In this document: piece by piece, positions 25,872 to 33,676 of the stretch
Layout: every line of letters begins with the position of its first letter
Position numbering within the stretch: position 1 is the stretch's first letter
The notes under the pieces: model-generated
Databases searched by the model: none
What the model saw: the letters and a program-made list of their open reading frames with translations, nothing else
What the model was told of the DNA's origin: nothing
Made by a program: the position numbers and the translations under genes
Source of the DNA: Allobosea sp.
GTDB lineage: Bacteria > Pseudomonadota > Alphaproteobacteria > Rhizobiales > Kaistiaceae
Assembly (NCBI GenBank): GCA_017307955.1
Contig: JAFKFV010000028.1
Span: forward strand, 1-37,980
Reading direction: 5' to 3'
Length of the DNA: 37,980 nt

Positions 25872-25918
25872 CAAGCGCGGCCCCAAGCGCGGCCCCAAGC
25901 GCTGCCCCAAGCGCGGCA
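25872..25918. repeat. 12-bp tandem repeat between xseB and marC
   Basis: CAAGCGCGGCCC is repeated 3.8 times (copies from 25872, 25884, 25896 and 25908) with one change in the third and fourth copies. It lies in the 176-nt divergent gap between xseB and marC, where both promoters must be. Confidence 0.85.
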
Positions 25919-25984
25919 CGGGTGGATGCGCGGCTCTCCCCGGGGTTATGCTCGCGCCGTGGCGCAATCGAGAGACGGTGACCG

Positions 25985-26620
25985 ATGGATTGGACTGTAG
26001 GCTTCAAGTTCTTCGCGGCGATGTTCGCCATCATGAATCCGCTGACCACGCTGCCCGTCTTCCTGGCCATGACCGGCGGCCAGCCGCCCGAGAGCAGCCG
26101 TCGCACCGCGATCACCATGATCGCCACGGTGACCATCGGCAGCGTGATCTGCGCCCTGGTTGGCCGGCTGCTGCTCAATGTCTTCGGCATCGATATCCCG
26201 CATTTCCGCCTGGCGGGCGGGCTGATCGTCCTGTTGATCGCGCTCACGATGCTGAACGGCGAGGATCACCCCTCCCATGCGGGCACGCCGGAGGAGAAGG
26301 CCAAGTTCCCCGCGGCTTCCAGCATCGGCGTCTATCCGCTCGGCATCCCGATCGCCTTCGGTCCGGGGACCATGGCAACGGTCATCGTCTTCGCGCAGAC
26401 CTCGGCCGAGGCCGGCGCCATGGGCGTCTATGCGATCACGCTCGCGCTCTATCTCGTCTTCTTCGGCGTCGCGACGCTGGCCGCGCCGCTGATCAGCCAT
26501 TGGATGTCGCCGATGACCTTGTCGCTGACGCGCCGGCTGATGGGCCTGGTGCTGGCGGCGATCGCCATGGAGATGATCGTCGGCTCGCTCGGAAAGCTCT
26601 TTCCGGCCTGGCTCGGCTAG
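25985..26620 (+). CDS. MarC family integral membrane protein
   Basis: The 211-aa protein has six predicted membrane helices and the MarC/UPF0056 landmarks NPLTTLPVFLAMT near the start, the central HFRLAGGLIVLLIAL helix and PLGIPIAFGPGTMATVI. MarC was once linked to multiple antibiotic resistance, but that has not held up; transport function is unknown. Its TAG overlaps the stop of the convergent deacetylase-family gene within one CTAG palindrome. Confidence 0.9.
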   Translation: MDWTVGFKFFAAMFAIMNPLTTLPVFLAMTGGQPPESSRRTAITMIATVTIGSVICALVGRLLLNVFGIDIPHFRLAGGLIVLLIALTMLNGEDHPSHAGTPEEKAKFPAASSIGVYPLGIPIAFGPGTMATVIVFAQTSAEAGAMGVYAITLALYLVFFGVATLAAPLISHWMSPMTLSLTRRLMGLVLAAIAMEMIVGSLGKLFPAWLG

Positions 26621-27549
26621 CTGCTTGCCATCAGCCGCGTCACATGCGCGGCGGCCGAGCCGGCGAGGCCCTTCAGGTCATAGCCGCCTTCCATGATGCT
26701 GACGATGCGGCCGCCGCCATCGCGGTCGGCGCGCTCCATCAGCGCATCGGTCGCCCAGGCGAAGTCCTGCTCGTCGAGCTCCAGCCCGCCGAGCGGATCG
26801 CGGCGGTGGGCGTCGAAGCCGGCCGAGATGATGACGAGATCGGCCTTGAAGGCGTCGATCGCGGGCAGGATGCGCGCCCCGAAGGCGTCCTTGAACAAGG
26901 CGCCATCGGCACCCGGCGGCAGCGGGGCGTTGACGATCGTGCCATGCGCTCCGGTCTCCGACGCCGCGCCGGTGCCGGGATAGAGCGGCATCTGGTGCGT
27001 CGAGCAATAGAGCACCGAGGGATCGTCCCAGAAGATCGCCTGCGTGCCGTTGCCGTGATGGACGTCCCAGTCGACGATCGCGACGCGGCCCGCGCCGTGA
27101 TGCGCCTGCGCATGGCGGGCGGCGATGGCGGCCTGGTTGAAGAAGCAGAAGCCCATGGCCCGGTCCGGCTCGGCATGGTGGCCGGGCGGGCGCATGGCGC
27201 AAAAGGCGTTGGCCGCGGCGCCGGTCATGACCGCGTCGACCGCCTGGCAGGCGCCGCCGACGGCGGTCAGCGCGGCCTCGAAGGTCTTGGGCGACATGAT
27301 GGTGTCGGCGTCGAGCCGGCCCATGCCCTCGCTGGGGCTCGCATGGCGGATGGCGTCGAGATGGGCGCGGGTATGGCAGGAGAGGATCATCGCTTCGTCG
27401 GCCATGACCGCTTCCTCGCGGATGAGCGCATCGAAGGCGGGCAGCGCCAGCGCCGCCTCGACGGCCGCGATCCGCTCGGGCCGTTCGGGATGGCCGAAGG
27501 GGACGAGATGGCGGGCGAAGATCGGGTGATGGATGAGCAGCGTCGCCAT
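26617..27549 (-). CDS. Histone deacetylase family protein (acetylpolyamine/acetyl-amide amidohydrolase)
   Basis: The 310-aa Zn hydrolase has the tandem active-site histidines in RPPGHHAE (residues 120-127), Zn ligands D162 and H164 in VDWDVHHGNGT and D246 in SAGFDAH, and the transition-state tyrosine in EGGYD (Y290). It resembles bacterial class II HDAC-like amidohydrolases. With no histones, its substrate could be acetylpolyamines, acetylated proteins or other amides. The second ATG (27549) is chosen because GAGGCGGA is well spaced from it; ATG 27555 is two codons upstream. An open frame to 27747 has no family match. Confidence 0.9.
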   Translation of the reverse strand: MATLLIHHPIFARHLVPFGHPERPERIAAVEAALALPAFDALIREEAVMADEAMILSCHTRAHLDAIRHASPSEGMGRLDADTIMSPKTFEAALTAVGGACQAVDAVMTGAAANAFCAMRPPGHHAEPDRAMGFCFFNQAAIAARHAQAHHGAGRVAIVDWDVHHGNGTQAIFWDDPSVLYCSTHQMPLYPGTGAASETGAHGTIVNAPLPPGADGALFKDAFGARILPAIDAFKADLVIISAGFDAHRRDPLGGLELDEQDFAWATDALMERADRDGGGRIVSIMEGGYDLKGLAGSAAAHVTRLMASS

Positions 27550-27768
27550 GGACATTCCGCCTCGTCGTTCGGCGCCCGCCGGGAGCGCGCACCGCGCCGG
27601 CCGCTTGGTTCTACCAGCCTGGCCAACGCACAGCGAGGGCCGAACGATCCGGATCCGGCGCGGAATGCGGCTTTTCCGCCCCTTTGCGGCATCCGGTCGC
27701 CCCGCCGGCCTTGACGCGGGGCGCCGCGGCCGCTTCAAGCGGCCCATGGCACGAGGACGTCGCGAGGC

Positions 27769-28731
27769 ATGATCAGGTCAGCATCCGATCCGGGGGCGAT
27801 CGCGGATGCGGTCGCCGTGCTCGTCGCCGGCGGTCTCGTCGGCATGCCGACCGAGACGGTGTATGGGCTCGCGGCCGATGCAGGCAATGGCGAGGCGGTC
27901 GCCCGCATCTATGCCGCCAAGGGCCGGCCGCGTTTCAACCCGCTGATCGCCCATGTCGCGGACCTTGCGGCAGCGGAGCACCTCGCCCGGTTCGATCCAC
28001 TCTCCCGCCGCCTCGCCGAGGCCTTCTGGCCCGGTCCGCTGACGCTGGTCCTGTCGAAGCGGCCCGATGCGCCGCTCGCCGATCTCGCGACCGCCGGCCT
28101 CGACACCGTCGCGATCCGCGTGCCCGCCCATCCCGTGGCGCATGCGCTGCTCGACGCCTTCGGAGGGCCGCTCGCGGCGCCGAGCGCCAATCGCTCGGGT
28201 CATGTCAGCCCCACCAGCGCCGCGCATGTCGAGGCCGATCTCGGCGACCGCGTCGGGATCATCCTCGACGCGGGGCCAACGAAGGTCGGCGTCGAATCGA
28301 CGATCCTGAAGGTCGAGGGCGAGCGCGTGCTGCTGCTGAGGGCCGGCGGACTGGCGCGGCCCGCGATCGAGGCGGTCATCGGCCGCGCGCTCGTCGCGCA
28401 GACCCATGCCGAATCGGCGCCGGTCGCGCCGGGTATGCTCGCCTCGCATTACGCGCCGGCCGCCGCCGTTCGCCTCGATGTCGCGCGCGTCGCGCCCGGC
28501 GAGGCGCTGATCGCCTTTGGCGAGCGGCTTCCGCCGGGTGCCGAGCATGCCGCGGCCGTCGTCAATCTGAGCGAACGGGGCGATGTCGTCGAAGCGGCGG
28601 CGCGCCTCTTCGCGGCGCTGCGCGAACTCGACGGGGCCGCGGACACGATCGCCGTCGCGCCGATCCCGGGGGAGGGGCTCGGCGAGGCGATCCGCGATCG
28701 TCTCGCCCGCGCCGCCGCGCCGAGACCCTAG
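27769..28731 (+). CDS. sua5: Threonylcarbamoyl-AMP synthase (Sua5 type)
   Basis: The 320-aa enzyme makes threonylcarbamoyl-AMP for the t6A37 modification of ANN-decoding tRNAs. The N-terminal YrdC domain shows GLVGMPTETVYGLAAD (residues 22-37), AAKGRPRFNPLIAHV and PSANRSGHVSPT. The extra C-terminal Sua5 domain follows a linker with GMLASHYAP, so this is the long form rather than TsaC. It is divergent from the deacetylase-family gene and its stop lies 3 nt from the stop of the convergent dnaJ-type gene. Confidence 0.93.
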   Translation: MIRSASDPGAIADAVAVLVAGGLVGMPTETVYGLAADAGNGEAVARIYAAKGRPRFNPLIAHVADLAAAEHLARFDPLSRRLAEAFWPGPLTLVLSKRPDAPLADLATAGLDTVAIRVPAHPVAHALLDAFGGPLAAPSANRSGHVSPTSAAHVEADLGDRVGIILDAGPTKVGVESTILKVEGERVLLLRAGGLARPAIEAVIGRALVAQTHAESAPVAPGMLASHYAPAAAVRLDVARVAPGEALIAFGERLPPGAEHAAAVVNLSERGDVVEAAARLFAALRELDGAADTIAVAPIPGEGLGEAIRDRLARAAAPRP

Positions 28732-28734
28732 GCG

Positions 28735-29709
28735 TCAGGCGTCGTATTCCGGGCCGCGCACCGAGGCGTAGCCGGCCTCGCGCCAGCGGCGCATCAGCGC
28801 CTCGAACTCGGGATCGACCGGATCGGGCAGCATCAGCTTCAGCGCGACGAGCAGGTCGCCGTGACCGCCGAGCGCCGTCGGCAGGCCCTTGCCCTTCAGC
28901 CGCATCAGCCTCCCGCCATTGGAGCCGGCGGGAACCGTCATGGTGACCGGGCCGCCAAGCGTCGGCACGCGCACCTTGGCGCCCAGCACCGCCTCGTCGA
29001 GCGAGACCGGCAGCTCGATCCTGAGATTGTCGCCCTCGACCTTGAAGAGCGGGTGCGGGACGAACTCGACGGTGACCATGGCGTCGCCGGTCGGGCCGCC
29101 ATCGGGCGACGCCCAGCCCTGGCCGCGGAGGCGGATCTGCTTGCCCGAGCGCGTGCCGGCGGGGATCGAGACCTCCAGCGTGCGGCCGGTCGGCAGTTCG
29201 ACCTGCACCTTGTCGCCGCGCAGCAGCTGCTCGAGCGTCACGGCGACGGTTGCCTGCACATCCTCGCCGGCCGTGCGCGGCGCCTGCGGCCGCGGGCCGC
29301 CACGGCGGGCACCGAAGCCGGCGCGGTTGGAGAAGCCGGAGAGGATCTCCGACAGGATGTCGTCGTCGCCTGCGCCCTGGCCGGCGCCGCCCTGGCTCGT
29401 CCAGCGGAAGCTCTGCGCGCCCGGGCCGGGGCGCGGGCCGCGCGAGGAGAAGCCCTGGAAATCCTCGAAACCGCCCTGGAATTTCGGCTTGCCCTCGGCG
29501 TCGATCTCGCCGCGGTCGAACTTGCCGCGCTTTTCCTTGTCGCCCACGATCTCATAGGCGGCATTGATCTCCGCGAAGCGCTCCTGGGCCTTCGGGTCGT
29601 CCTGGTTGCTGTCCGGATGCGACGCCTTGGCGAGCTTCCGGAATGCCTTCTTGATGTCGGCCTCGCTCGCCGTCTTCGCGACGCCGAGGACCTGATATGG
29701 ATCTCTCAT
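28735..29709 (-). CDS. DnaJ-type cochaperone without zinc finger (CbpA-like)
   Basis: The 324-aa protein begins with a J domain (YQVLGVAKTASEADIKKAFR, HPD at 31-33), then a Gly/Phe/Arg-rich linker (about 75-150). Two C-terminal substrate-binding domains follow, and no CxxCxGxG zinc fingers are present, so it is type II (CbpA/DnaJ-B). It would stimulate DnaK. The ATG at 29709 follows a G-run; a start 13 codons upstream has no J-domain support. The 124-nt gap upstream contains a TATATG that could be a -10, but no clear heat-shock promoter. Confidence 0.92.
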   Translation of the reverse strand: MRDPYQVLGVAKTASEADIKKAFRKLAKASHPDSNQDDPKAQERFAEINAAYEIVGDKEKRGKFDRGEIDAEGKPKFQGGFEDFQGFSSRGPRPGPGAQSFRWTSQGGAGQGAGDDDILSEILSGFSNRAGFGARRGGPRPQAPRTAGEDVQATVAVTLEQLLRGDKVQVELPTGRTLEVSIPAGTRSGKQIRLRGQGWASPDGGPTGDAMVTVEFVPHPLFKVEGDNLRIELPVSLDEAVLGAKVRVPTLGGPVTMTVPAGSNGGRLMRLKGKGLPTALGGHGDLLVALKLMLPDPVDPEFEALMRRWREAGYASVRGPEYDA

Positions 29710-29833
29710 TGAAAACCCCCTGACGGGCAGAATTCGGTCCCGTTCCAAAGACCCGGGATCGGTGTGTCATATAAGAAGCCGTAGGAATTGATTCCAGTCG
29801 AGCGATACGTCTCGACCGTGCTTTTCGACGCTT

Positions 29834-30304
29834 TCAGAGCAGCGCCTTGTCGTCGGCCGTCACGTCGTGCAGCTGCCAGCCATCGATGCCACGGCAGGCG
29901 CTGGCCTGGTAGCGGCGGACGCCGCGCACGTCGCTCACGGTGAGGATGAAGGGGCGGCAGGAGAGGCCGTCCTGCGGCCGCATGGCGGCGAGCGGGGCGA
30001 TCGTGCCGCTGTTGCCCGTGTCGGGATTGCTCCAGTCGATTTCCGAGCCCGCGCCGGCCGTGGCGAGCCGCTCCGCCGAGACCGTGCGGATCGCCTCCCA
30101 GTCGGAGGGATCGAGCGATGCGACGACGGGGGAGGGCATCGGCTGCGGTGATGGATTGGCGCCCGTCGCCGGCGCGATCGAGCCGGTGGTCGTCGTATCG
30201 AGCGCGTCGCTGCCGAAAGGCGTCAGGCCGCAACCGGCCAGCACGAGGCACAGGGATGCCGCCGCCAGCCCCTTCAAGGGTGACCACCGCGAGGCATGCC
30301 GCAA
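29834..30304 (-). CDS. RT0821/Lpp0805-type lipoprotein
   Basis: The 156-aa product has a lipoprotein signal with lipobox LAGC (Cys25), a Thr/Pro-rich linker and a C-terminal domain. Landmarks there are S-x-x-D-W-x-x-I, ISW-like EIDWSNPDTGNSGTI, CRPFILTV and YQASACRGIDGWQL. This matches the surface-antigen family RT0821/Lpp0805, with two conserved cysteines. It probably sits in the outer membrane facing the periplasm or surface; function unknown. It is divergent from pdxH. Confidence 0.82.
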   Translation of the reverse strand: MRHASRWSPLKGLAAASLCLVLAGCGLTPFGSDALDTTTTGSIAPATGANPSPQPMPSPVVASLDPSDWEAIRTVSAERLATAGAGSEIDWSNPDTGNSGTIAPLAAMRPQDGLSCRPFILTVSDVRGVRRYQASACRGIDGWQLHDVTADDKALL

Positions 30305-30418
30305 AACCCGATCAGGGTTCGGCTGGCGATCGGGCTGTCACCCGCTATATCTGTCGTCAGTCGCGGCACGCACGCACCTCGCGGGAGTGGCGCAAGCATC
30401 GACGGATCGGGGTTAAGA

Positions 30419-31021
30419 ATGAGTGACTTCACGGAAGCTGGCGATCCCTTCGGCCTCTTCGCTGCCTGGCTTCTCGAGGCCGAGAAGAGCGAGCCGAACG
30501 ATCCGAACGCCATGGCGCTGGCGACCGTCGACGCGGACGGCCTGCCCGATGTCCGCATGGTGCTGTTGAAGGATTTCGACGAGGACGGGTTCGTCTTCTA
30601 CACGAATTACGAGAGCGCCAAGGGCCGCGAGCTCATCGCGCAGCCCAAGGCGGCGCTGCTTTTCCACTGGAAGTCGCTCCGCCGCCAGGTGCGCGTGCGC
30701 GGGCCGGTCGAGCAGGTGAGCGCCGCGGAAGCCGACGCCTATTTCGCGACGCGGCCCCGCCACAGCCGGCTCGGTGCCTGGGCCTCGCAGCAGTCGCGGC
30801 CGCTCGAATCGCGCTTCGCGCTGGAAAAGGCCGTCGCGCTCGTCGCCGCCCGTTATCCGCTCGGCGACGTGCCGCGCCCTCCGCACTGGTCGGGCTTCCG
30901 CGTGCGCCCGCAGCAGGTCGAGTTCTGGAAGGACGGCGCCTTCCGGCTGCATGACCGCGTGCTGTTCAGTCGTGGAAGCCCGGATGCGGCGGAGTGGAGC
31001 CGCGAGCGGCTGTACCCATAG
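30419..31021 (+). CDS. pdxH: Pyridoxamine 5'-phosphate oxidase
   Basis: The 200-aa FMN enzyme oxidises pyridoxamine- and pyridoxine-5'-phosphate to pyridoxal phosphate. The FMN/PLP motifs are RMVLLKDFDEDGFVFYTNYES, the Q-V-R-V-R-G strand, SRPLESR and the C-terminal signature PHWSGFRVRPQQVEFW with RLHDR. ATG 30419 gives the normal length; the longer upstream frame has no family match. A possible -10 (TATATC, 30346-30351) lies upstream with a weak -35. The TetR gene begins 38 nt after its stop. Confidence 0.95.
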   Translation: MSDFTEAGDPFGLFAAWLLEAEKSEPNDPNAMALATVDADGLPDVRMVLLKDFDEDGFVFYTNYESAKGRELIAQPKAALLFHWKSLRRQVRVRGPVEQVSAAEADAYFATRPRHSRLGAWASQQSRPLESRFALEKAVALVAARYPLGDVPRPPHWSGFRVRPQQVEFWKDGAFRLHDRVLFSRGSPDAAEWSRERLYP

Positions 31022-31059
31022 GCGGCGTCTGCGCCGGCAGCAGCGGAAGGAAGAGGCAA

Positions 31060-31665
31060 TTGGCGAGACGTCCGCGGCGCAGCAGTGCGGAAACGCGAGC
31101 GGAAATCCTGGCGACCGCCGAAAACCTGTTCCGATCCGGCGGCTACGAGAAGACATCCGTGCACGACATCGCCGCGACGATCGGCATGTCGCCGGCCAAT
31201 GTCTTCAAGCATTTTCCGTCGAAGATGGCGCTCGTCGAGGCCATCGGCGAGGCTCATCTCGGCCATATTGCGGCGGGTCTCGATACGATCCCCGCCGACC
31301 TCGCGCCGCCGCTGCGGCTGCGCCGGTTCGCCGGGGTGGTCCTCGATGGCCATCTCGACAATATGGAGAACAATCCGCACGTCTTCGACATCGTGGCGGC
31401 GATGATCGCGATGAAGTCGGCGGTCGGCCGCAACTTCGAGGCGGTGCTGCGCCGGCATGTCGAGGCCATCCTGCGCTCCGGCAACGATACGGGCGAATTC
31501 GCCGTGCCCGATCCCGCCGCGACGGCCGTGGTTGTGCTCGATTGCCTGGCTGGAACGAGCCATCCCCTCCTCATCAACCCGGAGGTACGTGCCGAGCTGT
31601 CGGTCCGTCTGGCGCATTCGCTCGATCTCGTGATCGCCGCGCTGCAAGGCGGTCTTGAAAAGTGA
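31060..31665 (+). CDS. TetR family transcriptional regulator
   Basis: The 201-aa product opens with a TetR helix-turn-helix: RAEILATAENLFRSGGYEKTSVHDIAATIGMSPANVFKHF forms residues 13-52, and a variable all-helical ligand domain follows. I prefer the TTG at 31060, which has AAGGA 8 nt upstream, over a GTG at 30994 that overlaps pdxH and adds a non-family N-terminus. The gene is followed by a Bcr/CflA exporter, and a perfect 9-bp inverted repeat spans its stop codon, so it may control the exporter. Confidence 0.87.
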   Translation: MARRPRRSSAETRAEILATAENLFRSGGYEKTSVHDIAATIGMSPANVFKHFPSKMALVEAIGEAHLGHIAAGLDTIPADLAPPLRLRRFAGVVLDGHLDNMENNPHVFDIVAAMIAMKSAVGRNFEAVLRRHVEAILRSGNDTGEFAVPDPAATAVVVLDCLAGTSHPLLINPEVRAELSVRLAHSLDLVIAALQGGLEK

Positions 31666-31688
31666 CGATTATTGGAATACGTCACTTT
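31659..31688. promoter_or_regulatory. 9-bp inverted repeat at the end of tetR (operator or terminator)
   Basis: AAAGTGACG (31659-31667) and CGTCACTTT (31680-31688) are perfect inverted arms separated by 12 bp. The left arm includes the tetR stop codon. As RNA it forms an AU-ended hairpin that could terminate; as DNA it is a good size for a TetR-family site about 90 bp before the exporter start. Confidence 0.5.
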
Positions 31689-31778
31689 AGTCCGGCTGCG
31701 GCTTTCGTTCGTCCGGGCTGATGATCGGCGCATCCGATCCAACCCCTCGGCCCAGCGGGCCGGATCGGACTCAATCCC

Positions 31779-32996
31779 ATGCTGAAGCCAAATTCCGGTG
31801 CCTTCACGGTGCTGCTGGCGGGACTCGCCGCCATGGCGCCGATTTCCACGGACATCGCGCTCCCGTCCTACGCCGCCACAGCATCGGCGCTGGGGACGAC
31901 GCAGGCCTCGGTCGCGGTGAGTCTCAGTCTCTTCATGGTCGGCTATGCCGTCGGCCCGCTCGTCTACGGCCCGCTGTCGGAACGCTTTGGCCGGCGGCCA
32001 GTGCTTCTTTCGGGGCTTGTCCTGTATTCGATGGCGAGCCTTGCCTGCTTCGCGTCAGGGACGCTCGGCGCCCTCCTGATCGGGCGCTTCGTCCAGGGTC
32101 TCGGCGCCGCCTCGGCGTCGGTCCTCGCGCTTGCGATCGTGCGCGACCTCTATGAGGGCAACGAGGCACGGCGCAAGCTCTCCTATGTCATGCTCATTCT
32201 CGGCCTTATGCCGATGATCGCTCCGACGCTCGGCGCGCTGGTCCTCGTCGCTTTCGGCTGGCGCGCCGTCTATGCGGCGATGGCGATCGCCGGTCTCGCC
32301 CTGTTTGCCGGCGTTGCCGCCGGGCTTGCCGAAACGATCCCGGCGCGCAATCCCGGCGCGTTGCGCCCGCGCCAACTGCTTGCGAACTACGCCGAAGTCG
32401 TCCGCAATCCGCTGGGCTTCGGCTATTCGATGCTGGGCGCGCTCTGCTTCGGAGTCATGTTTTCCTTCATCGCCGGTTCGTCGATGCTTTTCATCGATGG
32501 ACTCGGCGTTTCCGTTGCCGTCTATGGCTATCTGTTCGCCGTACCGGTGCTGGGAATGATGTCGGGGACGATGCTCAATGCCAGGCTGACCAGCCGTGGC
32601 ATCATGGACAGGCATGTCATGTCGGCCGGCTTCGCGATTGTCATCGCCGCCGTTGCGCTTCTGGTTGTCCTGCTCGCCGGCGGCGTCACGAGCATTCCGC
32701 TGGTCGTCGGCCTGCTCCTCGTCAACAATCTCGGCATCGGCCTCATCCTGCCGAATGCCTCGCACCGCGCGCTGCAGCCCATGCCACACCTTGCCGGCAT
32801 CGCCTCGGCGGTCATGAATTCGGCGCAGATGGCAATCGCGGCCGTCGCATCGGCCCTGGTCGCGGCGCTGGTTCCCCATCTCGCCGTCAACGCCACGACC
32901 ACGGGAATGGCGGTCTTCGCGGCCGCCTCGGCGGCGCTCTTCGTCTGGCTGCTCCGGCTCGAGCCAGCCGCGTCGGAGGAGCGCGTCATCGCCTGA
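31779..32996 (+). CDS. Bcr/CflA family multidrug exporter (MFS)
   Basis: The 405-aa protein has 12 predicted membrane helices and belongs to the DHA1 drug:H+ antiporter family, Bcr/CflA branch. The N-terminal helix carries the ISTDIALPSY motif (acidic residue in TM1), motif A-like GPLSERFGRRPVLL lies after TM2, and RFVQGLGAASASVLALAIVRD is in TM4. Members export drugs such as bicyclomycin or chloramphenicol, or cysteine/dipeptides; the substrate here is unknown. The TetR gene upstream probably regulates it. A hairpin follows the stop. Confidence 0.92.
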   Translation: MLKPNSGAFTVLLAGLAAMAPISTDIALPSYAATASALGTTQASVAVSLSLFMVGYAVGPLVYGPLSERFGRRPVLLSGLVLYSMASLACFASGTLGALLIGRFVQGLGAASASVLALAIVRDLYEGNEARRKLSYVMLILGLMPMIAPTLGALVLVAFGWRAVYAAMAIAGLALFAGVAAGLAETIPARNPGALRPRQLLANYAEVVRNPLGFGYSMLGALCFGVMFSFIAGSSMLFIDGLGVSVAVYGYLFAVPVLGMMSGTMLNARLTSRGIMDRHVMSAGFAIVIAAVALLVVLLAGGVTSIPLVVGLLLVNNLGIGLILPNASHRALQPMPHLAGIASAVMNSAQMAIAAVASALVAALVPHLAVNATTTGMAVFAAASAALFVWLLRLEPAASEERVIA

Positions 32997-33013
32997 CGCG
33001 TCGGCTATCCGTT

Positions 33014-33031
33014 CCCCCGCCAAGGCGGGGG
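33014..33031. terminator. Hairpin after the MFS gene
   Basis: CCCCCGC-CAAG-GCGGGGG is a perfect 7-bp GC stem with a 4-nt loop, starting 18 nt after the MFS stop and lying before the convergent DUF2147 gene. No U-run follows on either strand, so it is a likely but not certain terminator. Confidence 0.55.
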
Positions 33032-33124
33032 TCGCGGAAAGGCGGGAGCGACAGACCGGCGCTGCCTCGCGGTGCCGTACCGCCGACCGTGATCCGTGCG
33101 ATGACTGCGTTGACTGGCAGGGGC

Positions 33125-33535
33125 CTATTTCAGCCGCTGCCAGCTGATCGACTTGCAGGCGAGGCCGGCGAGCAGGCAGCCGCGGCTGCTGAGCACGTTC
33201 GGCTTGACGTCGATCTCCATCGAGTAGGTCAGCTTCCGCCGCTTGTCATAGGCCTTGCCGGCATAGCGCTTCTCGCTCTCCGGCTTCACCATCATCACGA
33301 GCGTGTCGCCGACGGCCTCGTCCTTGCGGCCGGGCTTCACCCAGATATTGGTCGCGCAGACATTCGGGCCGCAGGGCTCGATGCGGACATGGGCGTTGCC
33401 GTCGCCGCGCGCCCAGACGCCGGTGATCGGCGTCGCGGCTTCGGCTGCGACCGGCGCCAGCAGCGCCAGGGGGAGGGCGGCGAGGGCGGAGCTGAAGGAG
33501 GAAGTGGAAAGGGAAGGGGCGATGGTGCGGAACAT
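33125..33535 (-). CDS. DUF2147 family exported protein
   Basis: The 136-aa product has a signal peptide (about residues 1-33, cleaved near AEAATP). The mature domain starts ITGVWARGDGNAHVRIEPCG and contains NIWVKPG and YSMEIDVK, typical of the DUF2147 periplasmic beta-barrel-like family. Cysteines in the N-terminal half (PCGPNVC) and the C-terminal half (GCLLAGLAC) could form disulfides. Function unknown. It lies 141 nt downstream of tldD on the same strand. Confidence 0.85.
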   Translation of the reverse strand: MFRTIAPSLSTSSFSSALAALPLALLAPVAAEAATPITGVWARGDGNAHVRIEPCGPNVCATNIWVKPGRKDEAVGDTLVMMVKPESEKRYAGKAYDKRRKLTYSMEIDVKPNVLSSRGCLLAGLACKSISWQRLK

Positions 33536-33676
33536 CGTTGGCCTCCAGGCGATCGTCGTCGAACATCCTTGCCGGCCGCACCGCTGCGGCTCAGCTTCCG
33601 CTTGAGAAAGATGTGCGACGATGCGCCGCCGGCAAGGGGGAGCCTCGCCGATGGCGTTCGCGGGGAGGAAAGGCTC

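Noticed and set aside
25872..25918. 12-bp repeats considered as an origin-type iteron array
   Set aside because: There are no DnaA-box-like sequences, no AT-rich stretch and no replication gene nearby; a plain minisatellite is the simpler reading.
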